Source: an uncultured Pelagibacteraceae bacterium
GTDB taxonomy: Bacteria > Pseudomonadota > Alphaproteobacteria > Pelagibacterales > Pelagibacteraceae
DNA length: 64,000 nt
Direction: 5' to 3'
NCBI GenBank assembly: GCA_902596355.1
Contig: CACJTS010000001.1
Location: 1-64,000, forward strand
Shown here in pieces: positions 19,478 through 29,112 of the stretch (position 1 is its first letter; every line of letters begins with the position of its first letter). The position numbers and the translations under genes were made by a program. The notes under the pieces were generated by a model. That model saw nothing but the letters and a program-made list of their open reading frames with translations, searched no databases and had not been told where the DNA came from.

Positions 19478-19726
19478 ATGAAAGATAAAAATTTACCACT
19501 TGATTATGACCAGTTTTCGGTTGAGGAGCTTACTGAAAAAGCAAATGAGATTATATCATCTCTAGAAAGACAAAATGATTTAAACAATTCAGTTGAGAAG
19601 TATCACGAACTTCTAAAAATAAACAATATTATTGAAAAAAAATTTCATAAAAATTTTAAATCTATTGGGGAGGAGACGAATAAAAAGATTAAAGAGATAA
19701 CTAAAAAAAATGAAAAAACAGCTTAA
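19478..19726 (+). CDS. xseB: exodeoxyribonuclease VII small subunit
   Basis: Small subunit of exonuclease VII, which degrades single-stranded DNA with the XseA large subunit. The 82-residue helical protein has the family pattern DQFSVEELTEKANEIISSLER followed by a second Glu/Lys-rich helix. Its position just before ispA and dxs is the same as in many proteobacteria. It overlaps ispA by 17 bp. XseA is not in this window. Confidence 0.85.
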   Translation: MKDKNLPLDYDQFSVEELTEKANEIISSLERQNDLNNSVEKYHELLKINNIIEKKFHKNFKSIGEETNKKIKEITKKNEKTA

Positions 19727-20582
19727 TAAAATTGCTAAAGATACAAATATATTTCTTAAAAAATATATTAATTCGCAAAAATATTCTCATTTAATGTCGC
19801 CCATGAAGTATGGTTTATTTCCTGGTGGTAAAAAAATTAGATCTAAAATCTTAATTGACTTAGGTTCCTTGTTTTCAATTGATTATAAAACATTAATAAT
19901 AATTGGGTCTGCTGTTGAATGTATTCATGCTTATTCACTTATCCATGACGACCTACCCTGCATGGATGACGATAATATAAGGAGAGGCAAACCTTCAACT
20001 CACATTAAATTTGGTGAGTCAACTGCAGTCTTAGCAGGAAATTCATTATTAACTTTAGCATTTGAAATTTTGTCAAATCCCAAATTGAAATTAAATGGAA
20101 AGATTAAAATAAATTTAATCAAGAAATTATCAGAATGTTCAGGTCATCTAGGGATAGCTGGAGGGCAATATTTAGATTTAAGCTACGAGAGAAAGAAAAT
20201 ATCAAAGAACAAAATATTAGAAATGGAAATAAAGAAAACAGGAATGTTATTTAGTTTTTGTTGTGCAGCTCCAGCAATAATTAAGAAAAAAACAATCCAA
20301 GAAATTAAATTTTTTGAAAATATTGGATCAAAAATTGGTCTATTATTCCAAATAGCTGATGATTTAATTGACCTGAAAAGTAATTCTAAGGAAGCTGGAA
20401 AAAAAACAGGAAAAGATCAAAAAAAAGGAAAAGCAACGCTTATAAATTTAATAGGTCATGATGACTCAGTTAAGTATTGTGATAATATAATAAAAAATGT
20501 TAATAAGAATTTAAGCAAGTATGGTTCAAAATCTAAAAAAATTAATGAAACAATGAATTATATATTGAATAGAAAAAAATGA
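19710..20582 (+). CDS. ispA: short-chain polyprenyl (farnesyl/geranylgeranyl) diphosphate synthase
   Basis: Condenses IPP with DMAPP/GPP to make farnesyl (or geranylgeranyl) diphosphate, the precursor of undecaprenyl carrier and quinone tails. The first Asp-rich motif is DDLPCMDDD with the two-residue insert of bacterial FPP synthases; the second is [10 protein letters not shown] near 222. GGKKIRSK near 35 binds IPP. Length of 290 residues is typical. It overlaps xseB by 17 bp and dxs by 4 bp, so xseB-ispA-dxs is an operon. Chain length is not provable from sequence. Confidence 0.93.
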   Translation: MKKQLNKIAKDTNIFLKKYINSQKYSHLMSPMKYGLFPGGKKIRSKILIDLGSLFSIDYKTLIIIGSAVECIHAYSLIHDDLPCMDDDNIRRGKPSTHIKFGESTAVLAGNSLLTLAFEILSNPKLKLNGKIKINLIKKLSECSGHLGIAGGQYLDLSYERKKISKNKILEMEIKKTGMLFSFCCAAPAIIKKKTIQEIKFFENIGSKIGLLFQIADDLIDLKSNSKEAGKKTGKDQKKGKATLINLIGHDDSVKYCDNIIKNVNKNLSKYGSKSKKINETMNYILNRKK

Positions 20583-22495
20583 AAAAAAATTATCAATTTT
20601 TAAATGATATAAATTTTCCATCTGATTTAAGAAAAGTTTCTGAAAATAATTTACAAAAGGTTGCAGATGAAGTCAGGGAAGAAATGATTGATGCTGTTTC
20701 AGAAACAGGAGGTCACCTAGGTGCTGGTTTGGGAGTGGTTGAATTAACAGTCGCACTTCATTACGTTTTTGATACTCCAAATGATAAATTAATATGGGAT
20801 GTGGGCCATCAATCTTACCCACATAAAATTTTAACCGGCAGAAAAGATAAAATTAGAACTTTACGACAGGGCGATGGTTTATCAGGTTTTACTAAAAGAT
20901 CTGAGAGTGAATATGACCCATTTGGAGCAGCTCACAGTTCAACATCTATTTCCTCTGCATTAGGAATTGCTGAGGCAAATAAATTAGAAAATAAATCTTC
21001 TAATGTAATAGCTGTCATAGGTGATGGAGCAATAAGCGCTGGCATGGCTTACGAAGCCATGAATAACGCTGGAGCATCCAAGACGAAAATGATTGTTATT
21101 TTAAATGATAACGACATGTCAATTGCAAAGCCAGTTGGAGCAATGAGGACTTACTTGGCAAAATTATTTACTGGTAAAATATATTTTAGTCTTAGAGAAA
21201 CCTTAAAGTTAATTACATCTGCATTTTCAAAAAGATTTAGTGCTAAAGCAGGAAAAGCAGAGGATTTTTTCCGTTCAGCAGTTACAGGAGGCACATTGTT
21301 TAGTTCACTTGGTTTTTATTATGCAGGTCCTATAGATGGTCATGATTTATCAAGCTTAGTTCCAATATTAAAAAATGCAAAAGACTCAAGACATGATGGT
21401 CCTATAATGATCCATATTAAAACTCAAAAAGGGAAGGGTTATTCTTATGCAGAAAAAGCAAATGATCGTTATCATGGGGTATCAAAATTTAATGTTGAGA
21501 CTGGAGAACAATTAAAGAGCAAATCTAATCTCCCAGCTTATACAAAAGTTTTTGCTAACACGTTAGTGAAACATGCAAAAAAGGATAGCAAAATAGTTGG
21601 AATAACAGCAGCGATGCCAGGAGGGACTGGTATGGATATTTTTGGAAAGGAGTTTCCAAATAGAATGTTTGATGTAGGAATAGCAGAACAACATGCGATA
21701 ACTTTTGCTGCCGGTCTAGCAACGGAGGGTTATAAACCATATGCCGCAATTTATTCTACCTTTTTACAGAGAGCATATGATCAAGTAGTCCATGATGTTG
21801 CTATCCAAAGTTTACCTGTTAGGTTTGCGATAGATAGAGCAGGATTAGTTGGTGCTGATGGATCAACACATGCTGGTTCATTTGACATAACTTACTTATC
21901 AACTTTGCCTAACTTTATAGTAATGGCAGCAAGTGATGAAGCTGAACTAGTAAAAATGATTAATACTTCAGTAGATATAAATGACAGACCTTCTGCAATT
22001 AGATATCCAAGAGGAATAGGAGTTGGTGTTGATCTACCATCAATAGACGAAAAAATTGAAATTGGTAAAGGGAGAATTGTTCAACAAGGGACACAAGTTT
22101 GTATTTTAAACCTCGGTACTCGACTAGAAGAGTGCAAGTTAGCAGTAGAGGAATTAAAAGTAAAAGGAGTTTCAACAACTTTGATAGACGCCAGATTTGC
22201 TAAGCCTTTAGATGAAGAACTTATACTAAAATCTACTAAGGAACATGAGCTTATGATAACTGTTGAAGAAGGTTCAATAGGTGGTTTCGGTTCTCATGTT
22301 AAAAATTTATTAGCTGAAAGAGGAGTATTTGATAAAGGTTTAAAATTTAGATCAATGACTTTACCAGATAAATTTATTGAACAAGATGATCCAAAAAAAA
22401 TGTACGATAAAGCTGGATTAAACAGTTCTCAAATTTCTAAGAAAATTACTGATATTTTGTTTCAAAAGGATACAATAAGAGTTGTGAAAAATTAA
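20579..22495 (+). CDS. dxs: 1-deoxy-D-xylulose-5-phosphate synthase
   Basis: First enzyme of the MEP isoprenoid pathway; joins pyruvate and glyceraldehyde-3-phosphate using thiamine diphosphate. Visible motifs are [20 protein letters not shown] near residue 42, the DXS-typical [17 protein letters not shown] near 76, the ThDP/Mg motif [17 protein letters not shown] near 150, [15 protein letters not shown] near 419, and YPRGIG near 474. Length is 638 residues. It needs ThDP, which connects it with thiD in this window. The stop lies 6 bp from the convergent aroC stop. Confidence 0.98.
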   Translation: MKKNYQFLNDINFPSDLRKVSENNLQKVADEVREEMIDAVSETGGHLGAGLGVVELTVALHYVFDTPNDKLIWDVGHQSYPHKILTGRKDKIRTLRQGDGLSGFTKRSESEYDPFGAAHSSTSISSALGIAEANKLENKSSNVIAVIGDGAISAGMAYEAMNNAGASKTKMIVILNDNDMSIAKPVGAMRTYLAKLFTGKIYFSLRETLKLITSAFSKRFSAKAGKAEDFFRSAVTGGTLFSSLGFYYAGPIDGHDLSSLVPILKNAKDSRHDGPIMIHIKTQKGKGYSYAEKANDRYHGVSKFNVETGEQLKSKSNLPAYTKVFANTLVKHAKKDSKIVGITAAMPGGTGMDIFGKEFPNRMFDVGIAEQHAITFAAGLATEGYKPYAAIYSTFLQRAYDQVVHDVAIQSLPVRFAIDRAGLVGADGSTHAGSFDITYLSTLPNFIVMAASDEAELVKMINTSVDINDRPSAIRYPRGIGVGVDLPSIDEKIEIGKGRIVQQGTQVCILNLGTRLEECKLAVEELKVKGVSTTLIDARFAKPLDEELILKSTKEHELMITVEEGSIGGFGSHVKNLLAERGVFDKGLKFRSMTLPDKFIEQDDPKKMYDKAGLNSSQISKKITDILFQKDTIRVVKN

Positions 22496-22501
22496 TTTAA
22501 G

Positions 22502-23584
22502 CTAACTACACTGGGCTTTATTCAATAAGTAGTGGTCAAGTAAAACACAGTTCATCATAGCTTCACCAATTGGTACAGCTCTAATTCCTACACAAGGATC
22601 ATGTCTACCTTTAACAGATATTGAAGTATTTTTCCCAAATTTATTTATAGTTTTTCTACTAGTTAAAATTGACGATGTTGGTTTGACAGCAAAAGATGCA
22701 ACAATTTCTTGGCCCGTAGAAATTCCACCAAGAATTCCTCCCGCTTTATTTGAATTGAATTTTAATTTATTTCCTTTTGAAGAAATTTCATCTGAATTTT
22801 GTTCTCCACTTAATTGTGCTGAGTTCATTCCTGCACCAATATTTACACCTTTAACTGCATTAATACTCATTAGGCCTGAAGCTATGTCAGTATCCAATTT
22901 TGAATAAATTGGAGCACCTAAGCCAACTGGGATACCTCTTGCTCTTATTTCAATCACTGCTCCACATGAGGATCCTGATTTTCTTACACCAAGCAAATAT
23001 TTTTCCCATAATTTAATCATTGATTTGTCTGGACAAAAAAATGGATTTTTTGAAATTACTTTATCGTTCCATTGATTTGTATCACATCCAAGAATTCCTA
23101 GCTGAGTTACTGCACCAATTACTTTAAATTTTTTACCTAATTTTTTTTGAAGTACAACTTTTGCTATTGCACCAGCCGCAACTCGTGCTGCAGTTTCTCT
23201 AGCAGAAGATCTGCCACCACCTCTATAGTCTCTAATTCCATATTTTTTAAAATAAGTAAAATCTGCATGACCTGGTCTGAACTTATCTTTAATATTACTA
23301 TAATCTTTGGATCTCATATCTTTGTTATAGATTATGAGGGAAATAGGTGTTCCTGTAGTTTTACCCTCAAATACCCCTGACAATATTTGAACTTTATCAT
23401 CCTCTTTTCGTTGAGTTGTAAATTTAGATTGTCCTGGTTTTCTTTTGTTTAATTCTATTTGAATATCTTGCTCTTTAAGATTTATGTTCGGAGGACAACC
23501 ATCAACAATACAACCAATTGCAGGCCCATGTGACTCTCCCCAAGTTGTAAAACGAAATAGCTTTCCAAAAGTATTAAATGACAT
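22502..23584 (-). CDS. aroC: chorismate synthase
   Basis: Last step of the shikimate pathway: EPSP to chorismate using reduced FMN. Family signatures are [17 protein letters not shown] near residue 17, [30 protein letters not shown] (read here as adjacent motifs near 102-131), and [19 protein letters not shown] near the C-terminus. Length is 360 residues. It is encoded against dxs (convergent, 6 bp) and divergent from pdxH (33 bp apart). Confidence 0.97.
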   Translation of the reverse strand: MSFNTFGKLFRFTTWGESHGPAIGCIVDGCPPNINLKEQDIQIELNKRKPGQSKFTTQRKEDDKVQILSGVFEGKTTGTPISLIIYNKDMRSKDYSNIKDKFRPGHADFTYFKKYGIRDYRGGGRSSARETAARVAAGAIAKVVLQKKLGKKFKVIGAVTQLGILGCDTNQWNDKVISKNPFFCPDKSMIKLWEKYLLGVRKSGSSCGAVIEIRARGIPVGLGAPIYSKLDTDIASGLMSINAVKGVNIGAGMNSAQLSGEQNSDEISSKGNKLKFNSNKAGGILGGISTGQEIVASFAVKPTSSILTSRKTINKFGKNTSISVKGRHDPCVGIRAVPIGEAMMNCVLLDHYLLNKAQCS

Positions 23585-23617
23585 TATTTATATTATATAG
23601 ATTATTTTGTTTAAATT

Positions 23618-24244
23618 ATGAATCAAAAAAACTCTTTAGGTATTAATAGTTGCTTTCTTGATATAGATGATCCAATTCAATTATTTCATGAATGGATGAA
23701 GGAAGCAAAGAAAACTGAGCCAAATGATCCAAACGCTGTTGCTTTGGCCACGTCAAATAAAAACAACATTCCTTCAGTTAGAATGGTTTTACTTAAAGAT
23801 TTCAACAAAGATGGATTTGTATTTTATACAAATTTAAATAGTCAAAAGGGAAATGAATTAAAAGAAAACCCATATGCTGCGATGTGTTTCCATTGGAAAA
23901 GTCTACTAAGACAAATAAGAATTAATGGAAAGGTGTCATTAGTTTCTGATCAGGTTGCAGATGAATATTATTCATCCAGAGCGTATGAAAGTCGAATAGG
24001 AGCATGGGCTTCTAATCAAAGTGAAGAATTAAATTCGCGAGAACAATTGTTAAAATCTATACAAGATTACAAAAAAAAATATAGCAATGCCTCAGATGTA
24101 CCAAGACCAAGTCACTGGTCAGGATGGATTTTATCTCCAGATAGTATTGAATTTTGGCTAGATGGTGAGAACAGAATCCACGAGAGATTAAAATACAATA
24201 AAGATAACTCCGGGAAGTGGATAAAGTCTTTATTAAGTCCTTAA
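23618..24244 (+). CDS. pdxH: pyridoxamine 5'-phosphate oxidase
   Basis: FMN enzyme that oxidises pyridoxamine- or pyridoxine-5'-phosphate to pyridoxal phosphate. Family motifs are present: DPNAVALATSNKNNIPSVRMVLLK (as NAVALAT and SVRMVLLK), FYTNLNSQKGNELKENP, the VSDQVADEYYSSRAYESRIGAWASNQS region, and the C-terminal WSGWILSPDSIEFWL and RIHERLKY. Length of 208 residues is typical. Its stop overlaps that of the convergent polyprenyl synthase by 4 bp. Confidence 0.96.
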   Translation: MNQKNSLGINSCFLDIDDPIQLFHEWMKEAKKTEPNDPNAVALATSNKNNIPSVRMVLLKDFNKDGFVFYTNLNSQKGNELKENPYAAMCFHWKSLLRQIRINGKVSLVSDQVADEYYSSRAYESRIGAWASNQSEELNSREQLLKSIQDYKKKYSNASDVPRPSHWSGWILSPDSIEFWLDGENRIHERLKYNKDNSGKWIKSLLSP

Positions 24245-25254
24245 AAATTTCTTGATAAACTAAATGACGTTAATCTTATAAGAATATTTTTTTCTTCAGA
24301 GTCTTTAAATACACTTAGAGAATTTGAGGCTAAATTTATATAGTGCTGCGCTTTTTGATAGCATTCCTGAATTATTTTATACTTATTTATAAGAGCTATA
24401 ATTTCATTAAAGTCATCTTTTGTTCTTAACTCTTTTTTAAACTTATTTGACAAAATTTTTTTTTCATCATTTCCTAATTTTTGAAAAAGTAAAATTATTG
24501 GTAAGGTAATTTTTCCTTCAAAGAAATCTTGACCAATTTTTTTACCAAATAGTTTGAGCTCAGCATTATAATCTAGTGTATCATCTGCTATTTGAAAAGT
24601 TAATCCCAAGTTTCTTCCATAAAATTCTAAAGCATCTTTTTCTTTATTTTTTGCATCTGATAAAATTGCACCAACTTTAGTTGCTGCTGCAAATAACTCA
24701 GCAGTTTTAGCTGAGATTATTTTTAAATATGTTTCTTCCAGCATATCAACCTCACCTTTGTGTTGAAGTTGCAAAACTTCTCCTTGAGCAATTTTAGATG
24801 AAGTGGAAGATAATAATTTTAAAACTTCTAGGTTTCCGTCTTCTACCATCATTTCAAAACATCTACTCAATAGATAATCTCCTATTAAAACTGAAGAATG
24901 ATTATCCCAAACTTTGTTTAAAGTTTCTTTCCCTCTTCTAACAGTGCCTTCATCAATTACATCATCATGCATCAATGTTGCGCTGTGAATTAATTCAACA
25001 CACGCAGCTAAATTTATATCTCTAGAGCCTTTGGAATAACCGCATAATTTTGCACTACCCAACGTTAGTAAAGCTCTTAGTCTTTTTCCTCCAGTTTCTA
25101 TATGATAATCAGTCATTTTTTGAACCAGCTGCACGTCACTAGATAATTTTGATTTTATTTTTTCTTCGGTTAAAACTAGTTTTTCTTCAACCGAGTCTTT
25201 AAGCTGAAAATATGAATCATTTATCTGATTTTTAAGCTGTACAACTGTTCCCAT
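24241..25254 (-). CDS. long-chain polyprenyl diphosphate synthase (octaprenyl type)
   Basis: Builds the isoprenoid tail of ubiquinone by adding IPP units to FPP. First Asp-rich motif LMHDDVIDEGTVRRG near residue 94, with DD..D lacking the insert seen in the ispA product; second motif QIADDTLDYN near 221; GGKRLRALL near 56. Length of 337 residues fits IspB/SdsA-type enzymes. Tail length (8, 9 or 10 units) cannot be read from sequence, so I leave the symbol empty; ispB is the likely one. It stands alone on the minus strand. Confidence 0.92.
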   Translation of the reverse strand: MGTVVQLKNQINDSYFQLKDSVEEKLVLTEEKIKSKLSSDVQLVQKMTDYHIETGGKRLRALLTLGSAKLCGYSKGSRDINLAACVELIHSATLMHDDVIDEGTVRRGKETLNKVWDNHSSVLIGDYLLSRCFEMMVEDGNLEVLKLLSSTSSKIAQGEVLQLQHKGEVDMLEETYLKIISAKTAELFAAATKVGAILSDAKNKEKDALEFYGRNLGLTFQIADDTLDYNAELKLFGKKIGQDFFEGKITLPIILLFQKLGNDEKKILSNKFKKELRTKDDFNEIIALINKYKIIQECYQKAQHYINLASNSLSVFKDSEEKNILIRLTSFSLSRNF

Positions 25255-25300
25255 AACATTTTTAAATTAGTATAATTTGTTTATATATATTACTTATCAA

Positions 25301-25328
25301 TTGACGCACCAGTTTCTTCAATTATAAG
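25301..25328 (+). promoter_or_regulatory. candidate promoter for the S49 peptidase-glyQS run
   Basis: TTGACG (25301-25306), a 16-base spacer, then TATAAG (25323-25328) in the 114-bp gap between two divergent genes. A start near 25335 would give a leader of about 34 bases before ATG 25369. It is one of the better -35 matches in this AT-rich window. Sequence match only. Confidence 0.45.
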
Positions 25329-25368
25329 TAGTCTTTATATTCAATAAATAATTCTATAAGACTTACCT

Positions 25369-26175
25369 ATGTTCTCTTTTTTTAAAAAGAAAAAAATTGT
25401 TGCTCACTTAAAATTAAGTGGAGTTATTGGTAATGCTGGAAAATTTAAACAAGGAATTGATTTTGCGGGTCAAGAAGAACTAATTAAAAAGGCTTTTTCT
25501 CTGAAAAAAGCTGCATGTGTTGCTATATCAATCAATTCTCCAGGCGGATCACCAGTTCAATCTCATTTAATCTACAGTTTTATTAGACAACAAGCAAAAA
25601 AACACAAAAAAAAAGTTATTGTATTCGCTGAAGACGTCGCAGCTTCTGGAGGTTATTTGATTTCTTGTGCTGGGGACGAAATTTATGCAAATTCAAGTTC
25701 AATAATTGGATCTATAGGAGTGATATATTCTTCTTTTGGATTTACTGAGTTGATAAAAAAAATTGGGGTTGAAAGAAGAGTTCATACTGCTGGCAAAAAC
25801 AAAAGCACACTGGATCCATTTTTAGAAGAAAAAAACGAGGATATTGAAAGATTAAAAAATATTCAATTGGATCTTCATAAAGACTTTATAGATGTTGTTG
25901 AAAAAAGCAGAAGATCAAAATTAAACAAATCTGATGTAGAACTTTTTTCAGGTGAGTTTTGGTCAGGCAGGAAAGCAAAAAATTTAGGATTGATTGACGG
26001 AATAGGTAACGCACATGAAATATTAAAAGAGAAATTTGGTGAGGATGTGATTATTAAAAAATTTGAAAAATCAAAAGGATGGTTAAGTCAAAAACTTTCT
26101 TCATCTAGCAATCAAGTAGATCAAATAGCAAATATTTTAGATGAAAGATCAATTTGGCAAAGATATGGTTTCTAA
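25369..26175 (+). CDS. S49-family signal peptide peptidase (SohB/SppA-like)
   Basis: Serine protease of the SppA/SohB clan, thought to digest released signal peptides or act in membrane quality control. Visible are [11 protein letters not shown] near residue 58, the [30 protein letters not shown] core near 88-117 with the nucleophile Ser in ASGGY, and a basic residue downstream ([17 protein letters not shown]). At 268 residues it is the half-length form. No clear membrane anchor is visible, unlike E. coli SohB. Its 3' end overlaps glyQ. Confidence 0.88.
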   Translation: MFSFFKKKKIVAHLKLSGVIGNAGKFKQGIDFAGQEELIKKAFSLKKAACVAISINSPGGSPVQSHLIYSFIRQQAKKHKKKVIVFAEDVAASGGYLISCAGDEIYANSSSIIGSIGVIYSSFGFTELIKKIGVERRVHTAGKNKSTLDPFLEEKNEDIERLKNIQLDLHKDFIDVVEKSRRSKLNKSDVELFSGEFWSGRKAKNLGLIDGIGNAHEILKEKFGEDVIIKKFEKSKGWLSQKLSSSSNQVDQIANILDERSIWQRYGF

Positions 26176-27046
26176 AGCAAAAAAAGAAAAAAAAAAAATT
26201 CAAACATTCCAAGAAACAATTTTAAATCTTCAAAAGTTTTGGAGCAAAAAGGGATGCATTATTCTTCAGCCTTACGATATGGAGGTTGGTGCAGGAACTT
26301 TTCATCCAGCTACTACTCTAAGATCACTCGGAACTAAACCATGGAAAGTAGCTTACGTACAACCATCAAGAAGACCTACAGATGGAAGATATGGAGATAA
26401 TCCAAACAGGCTACAACACTATTATCAATTTCAAGTTTTAATTAAACCTTCTCCTGAAAATATAAAAAAACTTTATCTAAATAGTTTATCTACTATAGGA
26501 ATAGACCATAATGATCATGATATAAGGTTTGTTGAAGATGATTGGGAAAGTCCAACATTAGGTGCCGCAGGATTGGGATGGGAAGTATGGTGTGATGGAA
26601 TGGAAATTACTCAATTCACCTATTTTCAACAAATGGCTGGATTTAATTGTAAACCTGTATCAGTTGAAATCACTTATGGCTTAGAAAGAATTTGTATGTT
26701 CACTCAAAAAGAAAAAAATGTTTATGATTTATTGTGGAATGATGAAGGTGTAAAATATCATGAAGTTTTTCATCAAGCTGAAAAAGAATTTTCAGCATAC
26801 AATTTTGAACACGCGAATGTAGAAACACTTTTGAAAATGTTTGAAATGCATGAGTCCGAGGCAAAAGATTTGGTTGAAAAAAAAATTTCTTTACCAGCAT
26901 ATGATCAATGTTTAAAAGCTAGTCATGTGTTTAATATTTTAGATGCAAGAGGTGCAATCAGTGTTGCACAAAGAGCTGGTTATATTGCTAGAATAAGAGA
27001 TATTACAAAATCTGCAGCAGGTGTTTGGTTAGATAGTCAAAAATAA
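26165..27046 (+). CDS. glyQ: glycyl-tRNA synthetase alpha subunit
   Basis: Catalytic subunit of the heterotetrameric bacterial glycyl-tRNA synthetase. Class II signatures include [63 protein letters not shown] and [13 protein letters not shown] 26165 is preferred because E. coli GlyQ has only a short lead before its TFQ motif; an in-frame ATG at 26141 would add eight residues and increase the overlap with the peptidase gene from 11 to 35 bp. The stop shares a base with the glyS start. Confidence 0.96.
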   Translation: MVSKAKKEKKKIQTFQETILNLQKFWSKKGCIILQPYDMEVGAGTFHPATTLRSLGTKPWKVAYVQPSRRPTDGRYGDNPNRLQHYYQFQVLIKPSPENIKKLYLNSLSTIGIDHNDHDIRFVEDDWESPTLGAAGLGWEVWCDGMEITQFTYFQQMAGFNCKPVSVEITYGLERICMFTQKEKNVYDLLWNDEGVKYHEVFHQAEKEFSAYNFEHANVETLLKMFEMHESEAKDLVEKKISLPAYDQCLKASHVFNILDARGAISVAQRAGYIARIRDITKSAAGVWLDSQK

Positions 27047-29112
27047 TGTCAGAGTTTTTTTTAGAATTATTTAGTGAAGAAATACCTTCAAATCTTCAAC
27101 AAAATTTAAGGGAAGATTTACTTAAAAGTTTTAATGATTTATTTTTAGAAAAATCAATTTTATTTAAAAAAAGCTCATCATACTCAACACCGAACAGACT
27201 AGTGGTATTGTTTGAAGGTGTTCAAAAAAATGTTGTACTTAAATCTGAGGAGATTAAAGGTCCAAATATTAAGTCACCAGAGGTAGCTCTCGAGGGGTTT
27301 GTTAGGTCAAATAAAATCCTAAAAAAGGATCTATACCAAAAGAAAACCGACAAAGGAGAATTTTATTTTTTCAAAAAAAAATCAAAAAAATTGTACACTC
27401 ATGAATTGCTAGAGGAATTTATTCCAATATTGCTAAATAAAATTCAATGGAAAAAATCAATGAATTGGGGAACTTTTGACCTAAATTGGGGTAGACCATT
27501 AAAGTCAATTCTAGCTTTATTTGATAAAAAAAAGTTAAATTTTAATTTTCATCACTTAACATCTTCTAACTCAACTTTTATTGATAAAGAATTTGAGGAA
27601 AATAAAAAGTCTTTCTTAGAATTTAAAAATTATAAAAGTTTTTTTAAAAAAATTGATATTATCGTTGATCACAATGAAAGAAAAAAGTTAATAGAAAAAA
27701 AATTCAACAATATATCAAAAAATAAAAATATTAAGATTCAACATAATCCTAGATTACTTAATGAGGTTGTAGATTTAACAGATCAACCAAATATCCTTCT
27801 TTGTGAATTTGATAAAAAATTTTTAAATATCCCAAAAGAAATATTAATTATTACCATGCAGTACCATCAAAAATATTTTCCTATATTTGATAATAAAGAA
27901 AATATTACAAATGAGTTTTTAGTGGTTGCAAATAAAAAAGATAAAAAGGGACTAATTAAAATAGGAAATGAAAGAGTAGTTGAAGCAAGATTAAGTGACG
28001 CAGAATTTTTTTGGAAAAAAGATAAATCTCAAAATATGGTCAAAAAAGTTACTAATTTAAAATCAATGAATTATTTTAAAGGATTAGGAAGTTATTTCGA
28101 TAAAGCCCAAAGAATGAGAAAGTTGGGTGGAATGATATCTGATGAACTTTTAATCAGTAAAGAAAAAGTTGAATTATCAGCATCAATTTGTAAAGTTGAT
28201 TTATTATCAGAATTAGTCGGTGAATTTCCAGAACTCCAAGGTGTGATGGGGGGTTATTTTGCTGTTGCACAAGGTTTTGATAAAGATTTGGCTTTGGCCA
28301 TAAGTGAGCAATATTTACCTACAGGTTCAGGTTCAAGAGTTCCGAAAAAACCTTTTAGCATAGCCCTGTCTTTGGCTGATAAGATAGATACTTTAGTTGG
28401 TTTTTTTGGTTTAAATCAAAAGCCAACAAGTTCTAAAGATCCGTATGCTCTAAGAAGATTAGCATTAGGAGTGATAAGAATAATAGTTGAAAATAAAAAA
28501 GATTTTAAAATAAAAGATTTAATTAATTATTCTTCAAGCCTTTATTTAGATCAAGGTTTTGAAATAGATAACCAACCATTACAAAATGATTTATCAGATT
28601 TTTTAATGAATAGATTAAAATATCACATGAAGGAAGAAAATATTAGAAATGACATAATTCAAGCATCAACTAGTTCTTTTAGTTTAGATCAATCAGTTGT
28701 TATTTTTAATAAAGCTAAACATTTAAATAAAATTATTAACAAACCAGATGGTTTAGATATTATTGCAAGCTATAAAAGAGCCTCAAACATTTTAGACGGC
28801 GAATTAAAAAATGATAAAATAGAATTATCAAATACAACTGATCCTGGTATTTTTAAAACTGAGTTAGAAAAAAATCTATTTAAAAAAATTAGTGAATTAA
28901 GGAAATATTTTTCAGGAATTAATAAAGATGAAAATTATGTTCAAACATTGGATAATCTAGCTAGCGTCAAAAGAGAGGTTTTTGACTTTTTTGACAATGT
29001 CATTGTGAACGAAGATGATCCGGTCATTAAGAAGAATAGGCTGGAACTAATCCAAATGATGTGTAAAACGTTCAACAATTATGTTAATTTTTCTCTAATC
29101 GACTCCCATTAA
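27046..29112 (+). CDS. glyS: glycyl-tRNA synthetase beta subunit
   Basis: Partner of GlyQ that binds tRNA-Gly. It begins with FFLELFSEEIPSNLQQ, the hallmark start (LLVEIGTEELP in E. coli), and contains VVEARLSDAEFFWKKDKSQ near residue 304, GVMGGYFAVAQG near 399, and RVPKKPFSIALSLADKIDTLVGFF near 429. Length is 688 residues, normal. The glyQ and glyS genes share one base, and glyS in turn shares one base with ppdK. Confidence 0.97.
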   Translation: MSEFFLELFSEEIPSNLQQNLREDLLKSFNDLFLEKSILFKKSSSYSTPNRLVVLFEGVQKNVVLKSEEIKGPNIKSPEVALEGFVRSNKILKKDLYQKKTDKGEFYFFKKKSKKLYTHELLEEFIPILLNKIQWKKSMNWGTFDLNWGRPLKSILALFDKKKLNFNFHHLTSSNSTFIDKEFEENKKSFLEFKNYKSFFKKIDIIVDHNERKKLIEKKFNNISKNKNIKIQHNPRLLNEVVDLTDQPNILLCEFDKKFLNIPKEILIITMQYHQKYFPIFDNKENITNEFLVVANKKDKKGLIKIGNERVVEARLSDAEFFWKKDKSQNMVKKVTNLKSMNYFKGLGSYFDKAQRMRKLGGMISDELLISKEKVELSASICKVDLLSELVGEFPELQGVMGGYFAVAQGFDKDLALAISEQYLPTGSGSRVPKKPFSIALSLADKIDTLVGFFGLNQKPTSSKDPYALRRLALGVIRIIVENKKDFKIKDLINYSSSLYLDQGFEIDNQPLQNDLSDFLMNRLKYHMKEENIRNDIIQASTSSFSLDQSVVIFNKAKHLNKIINKPDGLDIIASYKRASNILDGELKNDKIELSNTTDPGIFKTELEKNLFKKISELRKYFSGINKDENYVQTLDNLASVKREVFDFFDNVIVNEDDPVIKKNRLELIQMMCKTFNNYVNFSLIDSH

